A stretch of 55,256 nucleotides of DNA from JAVXGM01 sp036657395 (lineage in GTDB: Bacteria > Bacillota > Clostridia > Peptostreptococcales > Anaerovoracaceae): the NCBI GenBank assembly GCA_036657395.1, contig JAVXGM010000011.1, forward strand, positions 1 to 55,256, read 5' to 3'. The notes below the pieces were generated by a model. The model saw nothing but the letters and a program-made list of their open reading frames with translations, was not told the DNA's origin and made no database searches. Each line of letters starts with the position of its first letter. The first letter of the stretch is position 1. Both the position numbers and the translations under genes were made by a program. Positions 25,790 to 35,653 of the stretch are shown piece by piece.

Positions 25790-28477
25790 ATGGAAAAAAA
25801 TTTAGCAAAGACATATGATCCTAAAGGATTTGAAGATCGTATATATCACATGTGGGAAGAAAATGGAGCGTTTAAAGCAAAGGTTGATCCTAACAAAAAA
25901 CCTTTTACTATTGTGATGCCGCCACCTAATATTACAGGTCAGCTTCACATGGGACATGCACTTGACCAGACCCTTCAAGATGTTCTTACAAGGTTTAAGC
26001 GGCTTCAAGGATATAGTGCTTTGTGGCTTCCAGGGAGTGATCACGCAAGCATTGCTACAGAAGTAAAAGTAGTGGAAAAACTGAGAAATGAAGAAGGACT
26101 GGAGAAAGAAGACATAGGCAGAGAAGAATTCCTAAAAAGGGCTTGGGCGTGGAAAAAAATATATGGTGGAAAGATTACTGAGCAGTGTAGAAAACTAGGA
26201 GATTCTTGTGACTGGGAAAGAGAACGATTTACTATGGATGAAGGCTGCAACAAGGCAGTAAATCACTTTTTTGTAAAGCTTTATGAAAAAGGCTATATCT
26301 ATAGAGGCAATAGGCTTATTAATTGGTGTCCTGAATGTGGAACATCTCTTTCAGACGCAGAAGTAGAACATGAAGATAAAAATGGAAACTATTGGTACTT
26401 CAGATACCCGGCAGCTGACGGAGGAGAAGGGGTAGTTGTAGCGACCTCAAGGCCGGAAACTATGTTTGGCGACGTGGCAATTGCAGTCCACCCAGATGAT
26501 GAGCGATATAAAGATATGATCGGGAAGAATGTAATCATTCCTTTAGTGGGAAAAGAAATTCCTATTATTGCAGATATTTATCCTGATCCAGAAAAGGGAA
26601 CAGGTGCAGTAAAGATTACACCGGCTCACGATGTTAACGACTTTGAAGTTGGGCAACGAAATAATCTGGAAAGCCCTTCATGCATTAATCTTGATGCAAC
26701 TATGAATGAATTGGCGGGAAAATATGAGGGGCTGGATCGTTTTGCTTGCAGAAAAGCATGGATTGCAGATTTACAAGCCGCAGGGTATTTGATTAAAATT
26801 GAAGAAAAAGTTATTCCTGTGGGGGGATGCTATCGTTGTAATACAGTAGTTGAACCAATGCTTTCAGACCAATGGTTTGTAGCTATGAAAGACCTTGCAA
26901 AGCCAGCTATTGATGCGGCTAAAAAAGGGGAGTTGTCACATGTTCCTGATAGATTTGAAAAAACATATCTTCACTGGTTAGAAGGAATCAGAGATTGGTG
27001 TATTTCTCGCCAGCTTTGGTGGGGTCATAGAATTCCTGCATATTACTGCGAAGATTGTGGGGAAATAACCGTTGCGGAAATAACACCGGAAAAATGCTGC
27101 AAGTGTGGCAGCGTGAAACTTAAACAGGATGAAGATGTACTGGACACTTGGTTTTCATCTGCACTATGGCCATTTTCAACGTTAGGCTGGCCAGAGGAGA
27201 CAGAAGATTTAAAATATTTTTATCCTACAGACGTATTGGTAACAGGATACGATATTATATTCTTTTGGGTAGTGCGAATGGTATTTTCTGCACTGGAAAC
27301 TACAGGAGAAGTGCCCTTTAAGCATGTCTTTGTTCATGGACTAGTTAGAGATGGTGAAGGGCGAAAGATGAGCAAGTCCCTAGGGAATGGAATAGACCCT
27401 TTGGAAATCATCGACCAGTACGGGGCTGATGCACTTAGATTTATGCTGACAATAGGAGTTACACCAGGTAACGATATGCGGTTTAAAGAAGATAAGCTAG
27501 AATCTTCAAGGAATTTTGCAAACAAACTGTGGAATGCATCAAGATTTGTAATCATGAACTTACAGGATGAGGATGGTCAGTTCCTACCAATGAATAAGGA
27601 CAATGGTCTACAGTATGAAGATAAATGGATATTATCCAGGGTAAATGAAGCTGGAAAGTATGTGACAGAAACTATGGAGAAATTTGACCTTGCTTTGGCA
27701 GGGCAACGTGTTTACGAAGTCATTTGGAATGAATATTGTGACTGGTATATTGAAATTGTAAAAGGGAGACTTTACGGTGATGATGAGGCAGACAAACAGG
27801 TAGCTAGATGGGTACTTGTAAAAGGCCTAAAAGATATGCTAAAACTCCTTCATCCATTTATGCCATATATTACAGAGGAAATCTGGGGATACTTGCCAAA
27901 GGATGAAGAGATGACGGACAATCCGGGGAATTTCCTTATTACATCTAAGTGGCCAGTTTATAACGAGAAACTAAAGTTTGCTGAGGAAGTAGAAGCATTA
28001 GAAATGGCCATGGAAACAATTAGAAGCATTAGAAATATACGGGCCGAAGCAGAAGCTGCGCCAAGTAGAAAACTGCGAGGAGTTATTCTTGCCCAAGGAA
28101 ACAAGCTGAGCATTATTAAAAAAGGGGAGAGATACATTAAAAACTTGGCAAATATTACAGAAATTCTCTTTACCACTGATAAAGGGCAGGTTCCTGAAGA
28201 GGTAATGTCTGCAGTAATAGGGGGAGCTGAAATTTTTATTCCTTTAGATGATCTTGTGGATTATTCAGCGGAAGAAGAACGGCTTATTAAAGAAAAGAAA
28301 AAGCTGGAAGGGGAAGTGAAGAGGGTAAAAGGCAAACTTTCTAATGATGGTTTTGTAAAAAAGGCTCCAGAAAAAGTGATCAATGAAGAAAAAGAGAAGA
28401 TGGTTAAATATGAAGAGATGCTTGCAAAAGTGTGTCAACGCTTGGAGTCGGTTAAGGCGAAATTGCAGGTGAAATAA
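25790..28477 (+). CDS. valS: Valyl-tRNA synthetase
   Basis: An 895-residue class I synthetase that charges tRNA-Val. The HIGH box is PPPNITGQLHMGHALD (near residue 45) and the KMSKS box is GRKMSKSLGNG. The editing CP1 domain and the C-terminal coiled coil (ERLIKEKKKLEGEVKRVK) are intact. No T-box precedes it: the gap to larC is only 32 bp. The stop TAA shares its last base with the folC start (TAATG). Confidence 0.98.
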   Translation: MEKNLAKTYDPKGFEDRIYHMWEENGAFKAKVDPNKKPFTIVMPPPNITGQLHMGHALDQTLQDVLTRFKRLQGYSALWLPGSDHASIATEVKVVEKLRNEEGLEKEDIGREEFLKRAWAWKKIYGGKITEQCRKLGDSCDWERERFTMDEGCNKAVNHFFVKLYEKGYIYRGNRLINWCPECGTSLSDAEVEHEDKNGNYWYFRYPAADGGEGVVVATSRPETMFGDVAIAVHPDDERYKDMIGKNVIIPLVGKEIPIIADIYPDPEKGTGAVKITPAHDVNDFEVGQRNNLESPSCINLDATMNELAGKYEGLDRFACRKAWIADLQAAGYLIKIEEKVIPVGGCYRCNTVVEPMLSDQWFVAMKDLAKPAIDAAKKGELSHVPDRFEKTYLHWLEGIRDWCISRQLWWGHRIPAYYCEDCGEITVAEITPEKCCKCGSVKLKQDEDVLDTWFSSALWPFSTLGWPEETEDLKYFYPTDVLVTGYDIIFFWVVRMVFSALETTGEVPFKHVFVHGLVRDGEGRKMSKSLGNGIDPLEIIDQYGADALRFMLTIGVTPGNDMRFKEDKLESSRNFANKLWNASRFVIMNLQDEDGQFLPMNKDNGLQYEDKWILSRVNEAGKYVTETMEKFDLALAGQRVYEVIWNEYCDWYIEIVKGRLYGDDEADKQVARWVLVKGLKDMLKLLHPFMPYITEEIWGYLPKDEEMTDNPGNFLITSKWPVYNEKLKFAEEVEALEMAMETIRSIRNIRAEAEAAPSRKLRGVILAQGNKLSIIKKGERYIKNLANITEILFTTDKGQVPEEVMSAVIGGAEIFIPLDDLVDYSAEEERLIKEKKKLEGEVKRVKGKLSNDGFVKKAPEKVINEEKEKMVKYEEMLAKVCQRLESVKAKLQVK

Positions 28478-29793
28478 TGGGGGAAAAGACAGCAAAGGAA
28501 AAAATCCATGAATTTGACCGTTTTGGTAGCGTTTTAGGGTTGGAACGAATGTTAGTGCTTTTGGAAAAGTTAGGAAACCCACAGAATGGTCTCTCGGTTA
28601 TCCATGTGGCAGGAACTAATGGAAAAGGGTCTGTATCCAGGTTTATATATGAGGGCCTTCAGGCAAATGACTATAAAGTTGGGCTCTTCTCTTCACCATT
28701 TATTACTTGTTTTAATGAGCGAATTCAGTTTGATGGACATATGATTTCAGACCATGAACTGGATCAATATACTAAGAGGGTTTTAGAAAAAGTTGATCTT
28801 ATGATTAAAGAAGGAAAAGACTCTCCTACAGAATTTGAAGTGGTTACTGCAATAGCATTACTGTATTTTGCAGAAATGAAAAGCGATTTTGTTATTCTAG
28901 AAGTAGGCCTTGGAGGTAGGGGGGATTCTACTAATGTAGTTGAAAAACCACTTATTTCTATTATCACCTCCATATCTTATGATCATATGGACAAACTAGG
29001 CAACACTCTTGGAGAAATTGCAGGAGAAAAGGCAGGAATTATTAAGGAAAATGTGCCAGTAGTGTCTGGGGTAGAATCTGAAGAAGCCAGAAAGGTAATT
29101 GCCAAAGTGGCTTATGAAAAAGGGGCACGCCTATATGATGCCACGAAGATTCCGTATAAGATTACAAGGGCAGATATGAATGGAGCTGTCGTAGACATGG
29201 AAATTAACGAAACTGGATATGGCGATGTGGCCATTTCCATGGGAGGAGAGCATCAGGTTAAAAATCTAAGGACAGCCCTGACGGCTATAGAAATCATGCG
29301 GAAAAAGGGTCAGGTTAAAGTGGAAAGAGCTAAGCTTTATCAAGGTATTAAGAATTCAGTGCTACCTGGAAGATTTGAAGTCATGGGGGGGAACCCATAT
29401 TACATACTGGATGGGGCTCACAATCAGGCTGGAGCAAAAGCACTAAAAGATGCTATGAAGACTTACTTTCCCCAGGCTAAAATTCTTTTAGTCGTAGGAA
29501 TGTTAGCAGATAAACAAGTGGATGAAATTTTGGCAGAACTAGTAGAAATTACAGATCAGGTGATTGTTACAGAGCCTGATAACCCGAGAAAACTTCCAAT
29601 GAAAAGCTTGGAGGAAAAATTCAATAAACTAGGAGCAAATACTACAATTGCGTCAGGAGCAAAGGCAGCTTGTGCTGCTGCTAGAAATTATCAAAAGAGT
29701 CGAGATGTAATACTTTTTTCAGGCTCACTATACTTAATTGGACAGATAAGGGAGATGTTGAAAGATGAGAAAGAAAGTAATATTATTTTATAA
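28477..29793 (+). CDS. folC: Folylpolyglutamate/dihydrofolate synthase
   Basis: A 438-residue Mur-ligase-fold enzyme that adds glutamate to folates. The P-loop is VAGTNGKGSVSRF (near residue 46). VILEVGLGGRGDSTNVV and ILDGAHNQAGAKAL are FolC signatures. It overlaps valS by one base and the lipid-kinase gene by 29 nt. Polyglutamylation supports the upstream folate C1 enzymes. Confidence 0.96.
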   Translation: MGEKTAKEKIHEFDRFGSVLGLERMLVLLEKLGNPQNGLSVIHVAGTNGKGSVSRFIYEGLQANDYKVGLFSSPFITCFNERIQFDGHMISDHELDQYTKRVLEKVDLMIKEGKDSPTEFEVVTAIALLYFAEMKSDFVILEVGLGGRGDSTNVVEKPLISIITSISYDHMDKLGNTLGEIAGEKAGIIKENVPVVSGVESEEARKVIAKVAYEKGARLYDATKIPYKITRADMNGAVVDMEINETGYGDVAISMGGEHQVKNLRTALTAIEIMRKKGQVKVERAKLYQGIKNSVLPGRFEVMGGNPYYILDGAHNQAGAKALKDAMKTYFPQAKILLVVGMLADKQVDEILAELVEITDQVIVTEPDNPRKLPMKSLEEKFNKLGANTTIASGAKAACAAARNYQKSRDVILFSGSLYLIGQIREMLKDEKESNIIL

Positions 29794-30661
29794 CCCAAAA
29801 TCAGGAAACGGTTTATTTCCAAACAACCTGGACCACATTATATGTAGAATCCAGGAGGCGGGGTTTCAGACGGTACCCATTAGGGCAGCAAGAGGAATGG
29901 CTATTGAAGAAGTCTTAGAGGATATAAATCAGGATGAGTACGAAAAGATTATTGCAGCAGGGGGAGATGGGACCATTAATATTTGCGTCAATGCTATGAT
30001 TAAACATGGAATAGATATACCATTGGCAGTATTTCCCTCAGGAACAGCTAATGACTTTGCATATTACTTCCAGATACCTACCGATCTTGACGAAATGATG
30101 GATATTGCCCTTCAGGATCATTTTACTTATGCAGATGTGGGGTGCGCTAATGGGGATAGATACTTTATTAATGTATCTGCAATGGGTGGGATTATTGATG
30201 TGAGTCAGAAAACAGATCCCAACTTGAAAAACACTATTGGAGTAACTGCATATTACCTAAAGGCAGTTACAGAAGTGCCAAGTTTAAAGGCGTTGACAGT
30301 GACACTTATTACACCAGAAAAAACATACAATGAGAAAATGTATTTTATGGTTGTTATGAATGGAAAATCAGCAGGTGGGTTTAAACAAATCTCACCTGAT
30401 TCAGAAATTAACGATGGAAAATTACATGTTATACTCTTTAAGAAAATGCCTATTATTGAATTAGGACCACTTCTTTTCAACGTAATTCACGGTAATCACG
30501 AGAAAAATAAAAATGTGATTTCCTTCAAGACAGATTGCTTGAGAGTGGAATCCCCAGTAGATGTAACTACAGATATTGATGGAGAACCAGGACCAAAACT
30601 ACCTATAGAGTTTACGGTGCTTCACAATAGAATGAAAATATTGACTAAGGAAGAAGAATAA
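29765..30661 (+). CDS. YegS/DagK-family lipid kinase
   Basis: A 298-residue diacylglycerol-kinase catalytic-domain protein. It opens with LFYNPKSGNGLF, followed by the nucleotide loop AAGGDGTINICVNA and PSGTANDFAYYF, the family's three hallmark blocks. It phosphorylates diacylglycerol or a related membrane lipid at the cytoplasmic face. It starts inside the end of folC, 29 nt of overlap, indicating coupled translation. Confidence 0.92.
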   Translation: MRKKVILFYNPKSGNGLFPNNLDHIICRIQEAGFQTVPIRAARGMAIEEVLEDINQDEYEKIIAAGGDGTINICVNAMIKHGIDIPLAVFPSGTANDFAYYFQIPTDLDEMMDIALQDHFTYADVGCANGDRYFINVSAMGGIIDVSQKTDPNLKNTIGVTAYYLKAVTEVPSLKALTVTLITPEKTYNEKMYFMVVMNGKSAGGFKQISPDSEINDGKLHVILFKKMPIIELGPLLFNVIHGNHEKNKNVISFKTDCLRVESPVDVTTDIDGEPGPKLPIEFTVLHNRMKILTKEEE

Positions 30662-30663
30662 TT

Positions 30664-31110
30664 ATGATTAAATTTGTTATGTCCACAAGCACCAACTACG
30701 ATAAAATCACAAAATTTTTTATTGAGAATGACTTGGAATTCTCAGAAGAAGAACCAGTAGCTACAGATTTGGTAAAATGCTGGGAAGTAAACCAGGGGGA
30801 AGAAAAAGCCTTGGTAGGAGCCTTGGCTTTGGCCAAGCGGCAAGGAGAATTTATCATTGATGGTATTGCGGTTGAAAAGGTATGTCGCAAGCTAAGGGTA
30901 GGAAAAATACTCCTAAATAAAGCCATAGAGGAGACCCTATCCCTAGGAGGGAAAAGAATATTCCTAGTAGCAAGAGCTCCTGAATTTTTTCGAAAATCAG
31001 GATTTGTCACAGTGGAAAAGGGGGAAGCACCAAATTTTTTTGAATGCTTGACTTGTCCTCAATATGGGGTGGACTGCCATCCAGAAGTTATGAGATTAGA
31101 TTTACAGTAA
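30664..31110 (+). CDS. GNAT-family N-acetyltransferase
   Basis: A 148-residue acetyltransferase-fold protein. The acetyl-CoA-binding region reads VEKVCRKLRVGKILLNKAIEE (in place of the usual RGxGxG) and is followed by KRIFLVARAPEFFRKSGF. A C-terminal Cys motif, CLTCPQYGVDC, occurs in clostridial relatives and might bind metal. It starts 2 bp after the lipid kinase gene. The substrate is unknown. Confidence 0.8.
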   Translation: MIKFVMSTSTNYDKITKFFIENDLEFSEEEPVATDLVKCWEVNQGEEKALVGALALAKRQGEFIIDGIAVEKVCRKLRVGKILLNKAIEETLSLGGKRIFLVARAPEFFRKSGFVTVEKGEAPNFFECLTCPQYGVDCHPEVMRLDLQ

Positions 31111-31120
31111 TAATTATCCC

Positions 31121-31167
31121 CTTAAGGCAATATAGTTTAAAGACAATAATGCTTTAGGGGGATTTTT
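31121..31167 (+). terminator. Hairpin covering the ribosome site of the SSB-like gene
   Basis: CCCCTTAAGGC (31119-31129) can pair imperfectly with GCTTTAGGGG (31151-31160). ATTTTT and the ATG at 31168 follow. The same structure therefore resembles a terminator of the upstream run and masks the Shine-Dalgarno sequence. Confidence 0.5.
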
Positions 31168-31788
31168 ATGGAACAAATTGTAGGCGGAAATACAGCGCAA
31201 CTTGTAGGCGAGGCTTTATCAGACCTTGAGTTCAGTCATAAAACTTATGGGGAAACCTTTTATTTAATGACCTTAGGAGTGTTGCGAAAGAGTGGATATG
31301 AAGACAAGATTAGACTGATGATTTCTGAGAGGATCATCTGTAATAATCAGCTGGATTATGGACAGAGCATAAAAGTTATCGGTCAGATTCGAACATACAA
31401 TGAGGATTGCGGTGGTAAAAATAAGTTAAATATCGTTGTATTTGTGAAAGAATTGGAATGCTTCTCAAAAGAAGCGGAGATTCCTCACGAAAACAGTGTT
31501 TGCCTACAGGGATTTGTGTGTAAAAAACCAGTGAGGAGAACATCTCCACTAGGGCGAGAAATCTGCGATTTAATGATGGCAGTAAACCGTATGTACAATA
31601 AATCCGACTATGTTCCTTGTATTGCATGGGGCAGAAATGCTGTATACGGAGAAACATTTACCGTAGGAGCGAGTCTACTTGTGGAAGGCAGAATACAGAG
31701 TCGGGAATATAAAAAAAGAGATGAGGCAGGAAATGAAGAATACAAGACGGCCTATGAAGTGTCTGTCTTGAAAATGGAGGAACGATAA
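31168..31788 (+). CDS. Single-strand DNA-binding-like protein with two OB folds
   Basis: A 206-residue protein. The second half (NSVCLQGFVCKKPVRRTSPLGREICDLMMAVNR, here described rather than quoted in full) shows the SSB pattern: V-x-L-x-G, R-T-P-L-G-R-E, A-V-N-R and P-C-I-A-W-G-R. The first half has a weaker OB-fold-like region. It lacks the acidic SSB tail, so it is not the main replicative SSB. The role may be a specialised DNA-binding protein. It runs into the radical SAM gene with no gap. Confidence 0.78.
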   Translation: MEQIVGGNTAQLVGEALSDLEFSHKTYGETFYLMTLGVLRKSGYEDKIRLMISERIICNNQLDYGQSIKVIGQIRTYNEDCGGKNKLNIVVFVKELECFSKEAEIPHENSVCLQGFVCKKPVRRTSPLGREICDLMMAVNRMYNKSDYVPCIAWGRNAVYGETFTVGASLLVEGRIQSREYKKRDEAGNEEYKTAYEVSVLKMEER

Positions 31789-32937
31789 GTGACTGAAAAT
31801 AAAATATTTAGAATAGGACCAATTAGACCGCCAAGTGAGGCATCTAGCCTACTTCTGCAAATGACCAGGGGTTGCACTTGGAATAAATGTAAGTTTTGCC
31901 AGCTATATAGAGGAACTCAGTTTAAGGCCTATACTGTTGATAGTATCAAAGCAGATATTGACAAGGTTGCTGTATATGCCCAGAAGGCAGGAGAATGCCA
32001 TCAGAAGGACGGGACATGGAACGTTGACCAGTTGAACGATCAACTGTCTCAAATGGGTGGAGAGGAACAAAATTGTTACTACATGGTAATCAATTGGTTG
32101 ATGGATGGGGGAGAAACTGTATTTTTACAAGATGGAAATACGGTAGTCCTTAGCGGGGGTAAGTTAAGCGAAGTTCTCCTCTATCTTCGTCAGGTGTTCC
32201 CTGGAATCAAAAGAATTTCCTCTTATGGTAGAGCGGAAAATTTATCAAAGGTTAGCTTGGAGGACTTAATAGAATTAAAAGAAGCGGGGTTAGATCGAAT
32301 TCATTCTGGTTATGAGTCAGGATCAGACAAGGTTCTTCAATTGATCAATAAAGGTGTGACATCGAAGGAACAGATCGTAGCAGGGCAAAAGATTAAGGCA
32401 GCAGGAATTCAGTTGTCTGTGTATTTCATGCCAGGAATAGGTGGAAAAGCCTTTTCTGCGGAAAATGCTCTAGGCATGGCAAATGTGGTTAGCCAGGCAC
32501 AGCCAGATTTTGTTCGCATTAGAACTGCGGCAATAAAGCCGGGAACAGAGCTTTATAATATGTACAGACAGGGAGAATTTCTTCTTTGCAGCGATGATGA
32601 GAAGGTGAAAGAAATCCGTTCCTTTATTGAAAATACAACCAGGGTGGATACTCAGGTGGTGAGTGATCACATGATTAATCTTTTGCAAGGGGTAAAGGGA
32701 AGTTTAAGGACGGATAGAGAAAAAATGTTAGCTACTATTGATGAGTATTTGTCTATGGAAGATAAGGGCAGAAAACTGTTCCAGTTGGCAAGAAGGACAG
32801 GGCAAGTGGTAAATATTAAGGAAATGGACAGGCTATCTCAGGGCAAAACCTTGCAACTGGAGCAGCTGAACGCCAGTCTTAAAAGTGAGAAACAACGAGA
32901 TGAACAGTTGAATGAACTGATTGGAAGGTACATTTAG
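31789..32937 (+). CDS. Radical SAM protein
   Basis: A 382-residue protein starting at GTG directly after the previous stop. It has Cys-x4-Cys-x2-Cys (RGCTWNKCKFCQLYRG), the spacing used by one COG1032-like branch, then a YGRAENLSK strand and the GLDRIHSGYESGSDKVL block, typical of this branch. It binds 4Fe-4S and SAM in the cytoplasm. The substrate is unknown. About 85 residues at the C-terminus are helical and family-specific. Confidence 0.88.
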   Translation: MTENKIFRIGPIRPPSEASSLLLQMTRGCTWNKCKFCQLYRGTQFKAYTVDSIKADIDKVAVYAQKAGECHQKDGTWNVDQLNDQLSQMGGEEQNCYYMVINWLMDGGETVFLQDGNTVVLSGGKLSEVLLYLRQVFPGIKRISSYGRAENLSKVSLEDLIELKEAGLDRIHSGYESGSDKVLQLINKGVTSKEQIVAGQKIKAAGIQLSVYFMPGIGGKAFSAENALGMANVVSQAQPDFVRIRTAAIKPGTELYNMYRQGEFLLCSDDEKVKEIRSFIENTTRVDTQVVSDHMINLLQGVKGSLRTDREKMLATIDEYLSMEDKGRKLFQLARRTGQVVNIKEMDRLSQGKTLQLEQLNASLKSEKQRDEQLNELIGRYI

Positions 32938-32940
32938 CTT

Positions 32941-33750
32941 CTAATTTCTACTACATAAGAAAAACGCCAAGGCTCCAAAGAGTGTCATGCCTGTCAAAGA
33001 AATGAAACCTTCCAAGGTAGGCGTAAAGCCTGGATATATAGTGAAAACAGAACCAACTACAAGACCTAATATGATAAAATATAATGCTTGAGGATGAAAC
33101 CTGAGCATTTTTTTTATTACTTTTATTCCGAGAAAAAGGCCGGTTAATGCACCTAAGCCAATTGGTAGCAATAATGGGAAATAAAAATTAGATATTGCTT
33201 CCATGACTAAGGTGTACACTCCAAAGAGAAGCATGACCAATGAGCCGCTAATCCCAGGTAAAATCATTGACACTGCACTAACTAGTACTGCAAAGAAAAT
33301 CCACAGCCATAGGGTGAAATCCAAACCACCCATTTCAGCTAAAGATTTGTTGACTATTCCACCGTCTCCCAATTGGGATAATAGGATCATAAGTGCCAGA
33401 GACGCTAGGCCTAGCACCAAGTTTCGCCATTTTATCTTTTGGTCTTGCGCTCGTTTATATATAGAAGGAACACTGCCTAAAACTAAGCCAATAAAGCAGA
33501 AATTAAGCACCATAGGGTAGCTTTGCATTAATGAAACAATCACATTGCTAAGGAGAAAAATTCCAACCAAAGCGCCGACGCCTAGAGGTATAAGAAAAGC
33601 CAAATGAGCCTTTATATTTTTCAAGCTGAAGGCAAATAAAATCTTATGGTAAATATTAAGAATAACTGCCATTGTGCCGCCACTTACCCCGGGAATAGCA
33701 TTGGCAATGCCGATTAAGGCACCATAAATAAATGTTCTAAAATGTTCCAC
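32941..33750 (-). CDS. popT: DUF368 undecaprenyl-phosphate flippase (PopT-like)
   Basis: A 269-residue membrane protein with about eight hydrophobic segments. It carries the repeated DUF368 motif: GIANAIPGVSGGTMAVIL at the start and MILPGISGSLVMLLFGVY in the second half. DUF368 proteins were identified as C55-phosphate translocases needed for lipid-carrier recycling. It starts at GTG 33750 after AGGATGG. It converges on the radical SAM gene and is divergent from patA. Confidence 0.88.
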   Translation of the reverse strand: MEHFRTFIYGALIGIANAIPGVSGGTMAVILNIYHKILFAFSLKNIKAHLAFLIPLGVGALVGIFLLSNVIVSLMQSYPMVLNFCFIGLVLGSVPSIYKRAQDQKIKWRNLVLGLASLALMILLSQLGDGGIVNKSLAEMGGLDFTLWLWIFFAVLVSAVSMILPGISGSLVMLLFGVYTLVMEAISNFYFPLLLPIGLGALTGLFLGIKVIKKMLRFHPQALYFIILGLVVGSVFTIYPGFTPTLEGFISLTGMTLFGALAFFLCSRN

Positions 33751-33870
33751 TTGATAACCATCCTGTCTTTTTAGTATGGTTTGTATTTTATATGGAGAAA
33801 AGAGCGCTGTCTACCATAAGGAGAAAAGTTAAAAGAATATTCATATCCGTATTAGAAATAAGACTCAGTC

Positions 33871-33899
33871 TTGCAAATGAGATAGAAATCCGCTAAAAT
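33871..33899 (+). promoter_or_regulatory. Possible sigma-70-type promoter in the popT-patA spacer
   Basis: TTGCAA (33871-33876) and TAAAAT (33894-33899) with a 17-nt spacer point toward patA, about 210 bp upstream. The rest of the 33751-34112 spacer is AT-rich with no gene seen. Confidence 0.4.
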
Positions 33900-34014
33900 A
33901 CGAAGACAATCCGAGGAGTGAGAAAATACTTATAAAAAAATATAATGGGTACAACCATTGAAATAGATAGATTTGTCTGAATATTTTATCACGTATAAAA
34001 AGAAGTGCTGGAAT

Positions 34015-34031
34015 TTGGCACAGTAATTGTA
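34015..34031 (+). promoter_or_regulatory. Sigma-54-like promoter of patA
   Basis: TTGGCAC-AGTAA-TTGTA matches the -24/-12 consensus TTGGCAC-N5-TTGCA except for T in place of the -12 C. The start codon lies 81 bp downstream. E. coli patA is also sigma-54-dependent. No upstream activator site was identified. Confidence 0.5.
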
Positions 34032-34112
34032 TATAATAGTACTTGTAAAGTTATACTTGCACTCGAGATACGAGATGCGAAATTTGTTAGAAAGAAAAGG
34101 GAGGTCAATAAA

Positions 34113-35474
34113 ATGACTGAAATGAACAAAGCAAAAGCCTTAGAAACTGCAACCAGAGTTGTAGGTTACATCGAAAAGGATGCGCTAACAGCTGCCGACA
34201 AAAAGGCAATCCATGATGACTCAATTCAAAACTTTAACGAAAACGTTAACCCAGGATGGTTAGAATACAGAAAATCTGTATCAACTGATTCTGCTTTCAT
34301 CGAGTGGACAGATTCAGAAGAACATTTTGAAGACTTAGACGGAAAACAGTTCATTGACTGCTTAGGTGGATTTGGTATCTACACTTGCGGACATAGAAAC
34401 CCAGCTATCTTAAAGACTGTAAAAGCTCAGTTAAACAGATACGCTCTTCATTCACAGGAATTAGTAGATCCACTAAGAGGATACCTTGCTAAGTGCTTAG
34501 CAATGATCGCTCCTGGAGATCTTCAATATTGCTTCTTCACTAATGGTGGAGCAGAAGCAGTTGAAATGGCATTGAAGCTTGCTAGATTAGCTACAGGCGG
34601 AAGATGGTACATATCAACAATTGGCGCATTCCACGGTAAATCAATGGGAGCTATTTCCATGGGTGGTAAAGGCGCATACAGAGAAGACTACATTCCAATG
34701 ATCCAGCAGGTTCAGCACGTTGAATTCGGTAATGCTGAAGCTATGGAAGCTGCAATCAAGAACTTACAGACAGTAGGAGAAAAGGTTGCCGGAGTTATCT
34801 TAGAACCAATCCAGGGCGAAGCTGGCGTTATCATTCCTCCAGCAGGATACCTAAAGAAAGTTAGAGAAATTTGTGACACTTATGGCGTAGCTATGATCTG
34901 TGACGAAATTCAGACTGGTATGGGTAGAACTGGTTCAATGTTCAGATGCGAAGCTGAAGGCGTAGTTCCAGATATCATGACTTATGGTAAAGCATTCGGT
35001 GGTGGTATCATGCCTATCACAGGTATCATTGCAAAGCCTAAAATGTGGATCGACAAGTTAATTGACAATCCATGGATTTTGGGATCACCTACATTTGGTG
35101 GTAACCCACTTGCATGTTCTGCTGCTATCTCAACAATCAAGTACATGCTTGAAAACGACATTCCTAAGATGTGTAAAGACAAGGGTGATTACATCATGGC
35201 TGGTCTTGAAAAGCTTAAGAATAAGTACCCAACAGTACTTAAAGATTACAGAGGTGCAGGACTTCTTATCTGTATGGAATTCCCAGAAGCTGAAGTTGGT
35301 TATGAAATCACTAAGGGCTTATTCTCAAGACAGGTAATGACTGCTGGTACATTAGTAAATGCCAAGACAGTTCGTATTGAGCCACCTGCAGTATTAAAAA
35401 TGGAAACAATTGACAGCGTATTAGTTAAGCTAGAAGAATCTATCGTTGATGCAAAAGCGAAGTTTGGTCTGTAA
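34113..35474 (+). CDS. patA: Putrescine aminotransferase
   Basis: A 453-residue class III aminotransferase closely resembling E. coli YgjG/PatA: NVNPGWLEYRKSV, FIDCLGGFGIYTCGHRNP, LHSQELVDPLRG. The PLP lysine lies in MTYGKAFGGGIMP. It moves the amino group of putrescine (or cadaverine) to 2-oxoglutarate. ATG 34113 follows GGGAGG; the longer frame from 34005 runs through the promoter. It stands alone with its own terminator, and codon use looks highly adapted, which suggests strong expression. Confidence 0.92.
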   Translation: MTEMNKAKALETATRVVGYIEKDALTAADKKAIHDDSIQNFNENVNPGWLEYRKSVSTDSAFIEWTDSEEHFEDLDGKQFIDCLGGFGIYTCGHRNPAILKTVKAQLNRYALHSQELVDPLRGYLAKCLAMIAPGDLQYCFFTNGGAEAVEMALKLARLATGGRWYISTIGAFHGKSMGAISMGGKGAYREDYIPMIQQVQHVEFGNAEAMEAAIKNLQTVGEKVAGVILEPIQGEAGVIIPPAGYLKKVREICDTYGVAMICDEIQTGMGRTGSMFRCEAEGVVPDIMTYGKAFGGGIMPITGIIAKPKMWIDKLIDNPWILGSPTFGGNPLACSAAISTIKYMLENDIPKMCKDKGDYIMAGLEKLKNKYPTVLKDYRGAGLLICMEFPEAEVGYEITKGLFSRQVMTAGTLVNAKTVRIEPPAVLKMETIDSVLVKLEESIVDAKAKFGL

Positions 35475-35510
35475 GAACAACTAAGCAAATAATAATCAAT
35501 AATATTTTAG

Positions 35511-35545
35511 GAGCCCGGGAGTTTTACTTCCGGGTTCTTATTATT
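35511..35545 (+). terminator. Terminator after patA
   Basis: GAGCCCGGGAGT pairs with ACTTCCGGGTTC around TTT, followed by TTATTATT. Confidence 0.82.
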
Positions 35546-35549
35546 GAAT

Positions 35550-35577
35550 TTGCTCATAAAATATGATATGTTAATAC
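35550..35577 (+). promoter_or_regulatory. Putative promoter of the SDR gene
   Basis: TTGCTC (35550-35555) and TAATAC (35572-35577), 16 nt apart, lie about 75 bp before the SDR start. Confidence 0.4.
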
Positions 35578-35653
35578 GGTATGTAAGTAGGGGATATATA
35601 AGAAAATTACATTCGTTAATTTAAAAAATATAAGGGATATAGGGAGAGTTATA

